Of a stretch of 64,000 nucleotides of DNA, positions 59,440 through 64,000 are shown one piece after another; position 1 is the first letter of the stretch; each line of letters opens with the position of its first letter. Below the pieces are notes generated by a model. The model made no database searches. It was not told where the DNA came from and was given only the letters and a program-made list of their open reading frames with translations. Both the position numbers and the translations under genes were made by a program. The stretch comes from Sycobia sp. Sy_11 (taxonomy: Eukaryota; Arthropoda; Insecta; Hymenoptera; Epichrysomallidae), in contig JACCIC010000003.1 of the NCBI GenBank assembly GCA_018907035.1, positions 1,271,001-1,335,000 of the forward strand, written 5' to 3'.

Positions 59440-59800
59440 GAGGTTTTTCTGAAATTAACAATCTTAAGCGTATTATAATCTAAATCTTCGTATCTCCAAT
59501 AATCAGTAGGTATTACATTATGATAAGTCTACAAATTTTTAAAAAACATACTATGCAAAAGATCTTGAGCTACTCCTTACAAAGTCACAGTTTCTTTACA
59601 ATAAACAACTCATACTTATTGATTGTTCGCGACAAAATAAATCTCTAAAAAGTGCACCTGTAGACATTCGTTTGGAAATTGAGGTGAGACAGAACTTTCC
59701 AGACAATACTACAACTTATTGCTTGATCTTGCATGACCACATCGTTCACTATAATCCGATTAGTGAAAATGTGACAAAGGTTATTTAAATAGTCAATGGA
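59440..59800 (+). pseudogene. Polinton major capsid protein, 3' part
   Basis: After the insertion, plus-strand frames again match the C-terminal region of the Polinton major capsid protein. There is a poorly preserved N-N-L block (about 59,460-59,520), Y-Y-A-K-D (about 59,551), then L-I-D-C-S-R-Q-N (about 59,617) followed by a well preserved V-D-I-R-L-E-I-E and Y-C-L-I-L-H-D-H block to a TAA at about 59,788. The last 60 codons are nearly undisturbed. Orientation and order agree with the 5' part at 57,400-58,257, so the two are halves of one gene separated by about 1.2 kb. Confidence 0.8.
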
Positions 59801-60539
59801 AAATATTTTAGAGGCAAACCTATCAAATTATTCTATCAGTCCGACGTTAACAATTAATTGAAAAAACAAAACAAAAACAAAATTAAGCAGTAACTATAAT
59901 GGGACTTCAAGGTGTACTTTCCTAATCCTAAAAACGTTGCTCAATTCAAATACCATATCAAGTAAATTAATGTTATTAAGATAGATGGACTCTGGTACAA
60001 CTTGAGGAGAGCGATTTCTGTACATTTCCCACTGCTCAAAATCTTGAGTAATTTAAAGGCTACTTCGGTTAAATCAATGTTGTAATAATAGACTGCGTTC
60101 TAGCATAATTTGGATGAGTACGAGGGGGGCGGTGTGTCAAAATGAACGTGAGCTAGTATACCTTCATGTAGAAGTATCTTATAGAAAAGGGTCTAGTTTT
60201 ATCCCGATGCAAATACTGTACGAAAGAATGAAAGAACGTGGTTGTGTTCGCGTATTATTTTATATTATGAATAATACACGCACCAACACTCAGTATTCAC
60301 AACTACACACCAGTATAGGAATAGTGTGGTGGGTATTTCGTTGGCTGGGAAAAATTTAGCCCTAGCACGATTTTCCGAGCAGCAAATTACCGTCAAATTA
60401 TCACTTTATAATACGTCAATGTCACGCATATACGATGTACCGTTGAAAACGTAAGGGACGCACACGCGTACGCGCGATCACATTTACTATTCTAGAGAGT
60501 TGGTTTGAGAAATATATATATATATCGATAGACGGAGAG

Positions 60540-60586
<47 letters not shown>

Positions 60587-61600
60587 TATAGATACGAAAT
60601 CTACGTTCCGGGCTTGCTATTGCTGAGAAAACTGAAATTTCAATTCTATTACATCCGTATTCTTTATTTTCTTTTTTTTCTTATTACTATCAAAATATTT
60701 TATGCGGCGGAACAGAAAAATAAAAATTAATAAATCCTGCACCTATTCTTCAAATCAAGCATGAATAAAACTAACGTATATATTGTAGAAAGTAATTAAG
60801 ACTGTCCTCTAGACATAATTACGGGGAGACCCTATAGTGCACCAATACTCCATATGTAGTGACAATACAGGTATGAACTCGTGCTTCTGGCAGGTTTGAA
60901 TCGTACTCCATAAGATACTGTTAACCGAGTTAACAAAATAAATCTTCGTGAAAATAAGAGCAGAGTTAGTTTCGACAGCGTGCGAGAAGGTCGGCTGAGT
61001 ACTGTTGCGCATTTTGGTTGTGTCAAGTTATTGTACAGTGTTTATTTTAAACCTAATATTTCTTATTTGTCTGTACGTATATTTGTGCTTTGAATTTATT
61101 TCGCCTATCAACCTTACACCATGCTACAATTTATATTTTGAAAATGAGCAATATTTATTACCACAAAAAAGAACCACTGTACTTTATAGTGCTCGTTGAT
61201 TTATTTATATTTTTCTTCAACTAGAACATTTAAATTACTTTACTTAATGTAAATGGATTTCTTACTTTTTTTTAATTTTGTAGTAACAATTTATTTTTGT
61301 ATATCAGTTTTTTGATATTATAGTTTTGCTATTTAATTTTTGTCTTTATATGATATATTTATTTGATACTCCGTCTGTATTCAATATATTTAAATGTTAT
61401 AAAGTTACTTTTTATTATACTGTCTTTTATTTTTACAAGAAATCTTGTTTTTTAGAATGTAACTTTTACTCGGCTTTAAAAATTCGTTCTCCTGCGTGAG
61501 CGTTGGCCCAATTCTCTATAAATAAAATAATCGACGAAGAAGAGTATTCTTAATTCTAGAACGATTACACACCTCTGGGTGCGTTTACTGTAAGCTTCAC
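59801..61600. other. Mostly unassigned sequence right of the Polinton
   Basis: Around 59,905-60,060 a broken plus-strand coding trace (a Y-F-P-N-P-K-N-V-A-Q-F block) may be a further Polinton gene, but I cannot name it. From 60,100 onward no gene is supported; an 81-codon frame at 60,114-60,359 has no recognised domain. The (GA)n tract at 60,533-60,582 is listed separately. Confidence 0.4.
60533..60582. repeat. (GA)n microsatellite
   Basis: GA dinucleotide tract of about 50 bp with one GC interruption, preceded by a short (TA)n. Confidence 0.92.
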
Positions 61601-61606
61601 ACACAG

Positions 61607-61608
<2 letters not shown>

Positions 61609-61658
<50 letters not shown>

Positions 61659-61691
61659 ATATATATAATATATAATATATATACAATATAT

Positions 61692-61738
<47 letters not shown>

Positions 61739-61739
61739 A
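61609..61739. repeat. Long interrupted (TA)n tract
   Basis: Two TA blocks (61,609-61,652 and about 61,694-61,732) are joined by TAATA-type variants. The tract directly abuts the second retrotransposon copy. Confidence 0.93.
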
Positions 61740-61759
61740 TTCCAGAACAAAATCTGGCA

Positions 61760-62140
61760 ACTAATTTAAATTTTAAAGTCAAGCAAAAAAAGAAAAAAAA
61801 CAAAGATGAAAATTCTAATGACTTCTCTGATGTACAAAAGAAATTAAAAGCTTTTGCAACAATTTATGAAAAAAACTCTAATGTCTACCCAATGAACATA
61901 CAGCAAATCACAAAATTTTTAGTAAATTGATATGGAAAAGCGAATATTATTCAAATTGCTAACAAAACTACACAAAATATTACTGGTCTTAATTCAATAG
62001 TCAAAGAAATACACGACGTAATAACTGACAAAAATCTAAAAACAAGAATAAATAGAATTTTTAAAAAATAAAATAAAAGGGCACAGATTCAACATCCGAT
62101 CAATAAAATTCCTCAGAAGAATGAAGACAATTCAGAATAA
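61760..62140 (+). pseudogene. Non-LTR ORF1 C-terminal remnant (second copy)
   Basis: A plus-strand frame gives a Lys-rich, helical sequence with a D-V-Q-K-K-L-K-A-F-A block, an I-Q-Q-I-T-K-F-L block and an I-V-K-E-I-H-D-V-I block. These correspond in position and pattern to residues about 320-410 of the ORF1 protein of the first copy. Stops occur at about 61,928 (TGA), near 62,070 and near 62,138. The zinc knuckle region is absent. ORF2 homology starts about 20 bp later. Confidence 0.65.
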
Positions 62141-62149
62141 AAATTTAAA

Positions 62150-62865
62150 AATCATATTTTGGTACTCTAGGAGTATATTGAAAAAAAAGCTGAACTTCAG
62201 AAAATACTCAGCAATATAGACATCGTCATTGGCGTAGAAACGTGGTTAAACAAAAATGCAGCTTACAAAAATCTCAATTTTAGCGGCTTTCAAACCCTCA
62301 GGAAGGATCGGGAGGATTAATCAATTTTCAAATCAAGAGGAGGGGCTATACTAGTACTCATAAGGAACAATATCTCGTTTCCAGAAATAAAAAATTTAAA
62401 TATCTGTGATTCCTCGTTCGAATTAGCGGGAATTAAATTAAATAACATTGAACCCAATATTCTTTTAATTATTTGTTATCCAACTCCAGGTATACTCTTA
62501 AGTCAGGTACAATGGAATAAAATATTTGACAATATAGATCAAAAGCATAATTCAATTTTTATCGGAGATTCTAATGCAGACCATTGTTGTTGGAACTGTC
62601 CAAAAAATGATAGAAATGGAGAAAGACTCCTAGAAAGTGTAAATAATTCAAATCTTATTCTTCATAATTATAGCAAACAAATATACATTCGATCGTATAC
62701 TGGAATGACTTCAAACCTCGACCTGGGATTCTCTTCGGAAAAAATCGCGGAAAAAATCAATGTTAAGGCCAAAGAGGGCACTTGGGATTCCAATCACTTC
62801 CATCCTTTAGACGTCCAAATCGATGTAGCAAAGTGCATATATATATTAAAAAATCCTTTCGCTTA
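62150..62865 (+). pseudogene. Non-LTR endonuclease remnant (second copy)
   Basis: One frame follows the endonuclease of the first copy with one in-frame stop, TAA at 62,318-62,320. Catalytic positions are damaged. The Asn of FWN-x-RS is Tyr (codon 62,163-62,165). The Glu in G-V-E-T-W is kept. G-D-x-N is kept, although Phe becomes Ser (about 62,564-62,575). The S-D-H motif has become S-N-H (62,789-62,797). It ends at a stop near 62,864. Even if translated, this domain would be expected to be inactive. Confidence 0.83.
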
Positions 62866-62899
62866 AAGTCGGTTAGAACAGATTGAACTAAAACAGATT

Positions 62900-63230
62900 G
62901 AACTATAGAACAAAAATATAATTTTTTCTTATCGACCGAATTCGATAATATGTCTCCCGCAAAAAAATATGAAAATTTTATTAATATTTTATCAGAAGCA
63001 ATAAGAGCAAATACTCCTCGTCGAATAAAACTAAATGATCGAGTACATCGAAATCCGGTGCCCTGGTGGGACTCGGAGTGTGATAAGTATAAAAGATTGA
63101 AAACTGCTTCTTTTAAACAATGGAAATTTTCTAAGAATATTTCCAATTATATAGAGTATAAAAGAAATATTGCACTAGCTCGAAAAATCTTTAGAAAGAA
63201 AAAAAAATAAAATCTTTCAAAACTTCGCAA
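62900..63230 (+). pseudogene. Non-LTR ORF2 linker remnant (second copy)
   Basis: The frame at 62,950-63,210 has the R-N-P-V-P-W-W-D-S-E-C-D-K block and following F-K-Q-W-K-F and Y-K-R-N-I-A-L-A-R-K blocks. These align with R-N-P-V-A-W-W-N-S-E-C-D-K and its following sequence at 44,040-44,190 in the first copy. It ends in a Lys run and stop at 63,210. The block is strongly conserved between the two copies although its function is unknown. Confidence 0.8.
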
Positions 63231-63309
63231 AACAAATTGATTTTAGAAATAATAGCAAATTTTCTTGGAACAAGTGCAAAATCCTAAAAAACAAATAGAT
63301 AAATATAAA

Positions 63310-63665
63310 ACCTTCTGTGAATTTAATATTGCGGTTGAAAGTAAATCTACTCACTTATCATGCGGCGTTGATGGCATCGATTATGATATTATCAAAAAAA
63401 TTCCTATAAAATTCAAACTTATATAACTAGATATTTTTAATCAAATGTATATTGCAGGTGACTATCTGACTGACTGGAAAAACTTGTTTGTGCATTTTAC
63501 AAAAAAGGCATATTGTCAAACATTCCGACCTATTAGTTTAACCTCTTGCATGTGTGCAATTTTTGAAACCATGTTAAAAAATAAATTTTCATGGTGGCTA
63601 GAATTTTCAGGCATTCTTCTTAACAGTAAATCCGGTTTTCGAAAAGGGCAATCTACTGCGTAATA
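63310..63665 (+). pseudogene. Non-LTR reverse transcriptase fingers remnant (second copy)
   Basis: The frame matches the start of the reverse transcriptase of the first copy: C-G-V-D-G-I-D-Y, a TAA at about 63,424, W-K-N-L-F-V-H-F, F-R-P-I-S-L-T-S and K-S-G-F-R-K-G-Q-S-T, after which two stops follow at 63,661. The catalytic palm (motif A and F-A-D-D) is missing. The next recognisable block (63,670 onward) corresponds to sequence about 190 residues further on, so an internal deletion removed the active site. Confidence 0.85.
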
Positions 63666-63669
63666 AAAA

Positions 63670-64000
63670 ATATAATAGTTAAATCCAGTAATGCAGTGAA
63701 ATTTTTAGACATAATCCTAGATTATAAACTTACTTTTGATGAACATATTCACTACATTAAAAAAAATGTTTAAAAAGCTTAAATTTAATAAAATTTTTAC
63801 GAAGAACGTGGGGGGATCGTCTCCGGAGACACTAATTACTGTTTATAAAAGTTTTGTAGGTTCGGTTCTGGACTATGGTTGCCTTTTATACTTTCCATCT
63901 CAAAATAAAAAAATAAATAATCTTGAAAAATTATATCACTAGGTTATTGAACAAGCACTCCTACTAACATCCTACTAGCTGAATCAAAACTATCACGCTT
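63670..64000 (+). pseudogene. Non-LTR reverse transcriptase thumb remnant (second copy, cut by window)
   Basis: Blocks F-L-D-I-I-L-D-Y-K-L-T-F (about 63,700-63,737), Y-K-S-F-V-G-S-V-L-D-Y-G (about 63,844-63,879) and N-N-L-E-K-L (about 63,918) align with the thumb region at 45,345-45,575 of the first copy. At least one frame change lies near 63,770. The sequence continues past the window edge, where RNase H would be expected. Confidence 0.8.

Larger units (their letters stand above)
53590..60100 (+). mobile_element. Decayed Polinton/Maverick giant DNA transposon
   Basis: Four Polinton hallmark genes lie within this interval: protein-primed DNA polymerase B (plus), the C-terminal part of a retroviral-type integrase with chromodomain-like tail (minus), a minor capsid protein (plus) and a major capsid protein (plus). 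All are broken by stops and frameshifts. Terminal inverted repeats were not found. The left end is cut at the gypsy element, and the major capsid gene is split by an LTR-containing insertion at about 58,258-59,430. Full Polintons are about 15-20 kb; only part survives. Identification rests on the order and content of recognised gene blocks. Confidence 0.82.
61740..64000 (+). mobile_element. Second copy of the RNase H-bearing non-LTR family, decayed, runs off the window
   Basis: Same domain order and clearly homologous blocks as the copy at 41,650-47,005, in the same orientation, but more degraded. It starts inside the ORF1 C-terminal region directly after a (TA)n tract, so its 5' end is truncated. 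It lacks a large internal piece of the reverse transcriptase and is cut by the window edge. Its parts are listed separately. Confidence 0.85.

Overview
The window looks like AT-rich nuclear DNA of an arthropod, most likely an insect. The evidence is the set of decayed transposable elements it carries (mariner, Ty3/gypsy, I/R1-like and Jockey-like non-LTR retrotransposons, Polinton/Maverick), very abundant (TA)n, (GA)n and (GT)n microsatellites, and no bacterial-style gene organisation. A hymenopteran (ant or wasp) fits the mix of very AT-rich sequence with small GC-rich islands, but that is inference. I see no intact host protein-coding gene, and no tRNA, rRNA or CRISPR array.

Left part (1 to about 40,400): mostly AT-rich intergenic or intronic DNA. 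It holds 17 near-perfect (TA)n tracts of at least about 38 bp, several long (GA/TC)n and (GT/CA)n tracts, and a few GC-richer islands (14.56-14.94, 22.0-22.76, 25.6-26.05, 38.46-39.06 kb). Recognisable items are a possible endogenous RNA-virus nucleoprotein-like remnant in two head-to-head pieces (0.83-1.38 kb), a pair of about 370 bp dispersed repeats (10.3 and 15.3 kb), a broken mariner whose two halves lie on opposite strands (27.2-27.8 kb), a possible short inverted-terminal element (29 kb), two diverged duplicated coding-like modules (30.85-31.35 kb), and a complete but inactivated mariner with 28-bp terminal inverted repeats and a TA target duplication (32,155-33,393).

Right part (about 40,400-64,000): a nest of transposable-element remnants. 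From left to right these are a degenerate arthropod transposase-like gene (40.45-41.6 and 47.05-47.41 kb) split by a nearly full-length non-LTR retrotransposon (41.65-47.0 kb: ORF1 with a CCHC knuckle; ORF2 with endonuclease, reverse transcriptase, RNase H); a DUF4806-like scrap (48.1-49.0 kb); a Jockey-like reverse transcriptase remnant on the minus strand (49.0-50.0 kb); a hammerhead-ribozyme-like motif (50.34-50.39 kb); a minus-strand Ty3/gypsy gag-pol (50.5-53.58 kb); and a decayed Polinton/Maverick (53.6 to about 60.1 kb). The Polinton retains a protein-primed DNA polymerase B, the tail and chromodomain of an integrase, a minor capsid gene and a major capsid gene. An LTR-containing insertion splits the major capsid gene. 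A second, more decayed copy of the same non-LTR family (61.74-64.0 kb) runs off the right edge.

All the mobile-element genes carry stops or frameshifts, so none is expected to be active. The sharp loss of (TA)n tracts between about 40.4 and 60.5 kb suggests that this block was assembled by insertion and has a different history from the flanking DNA.
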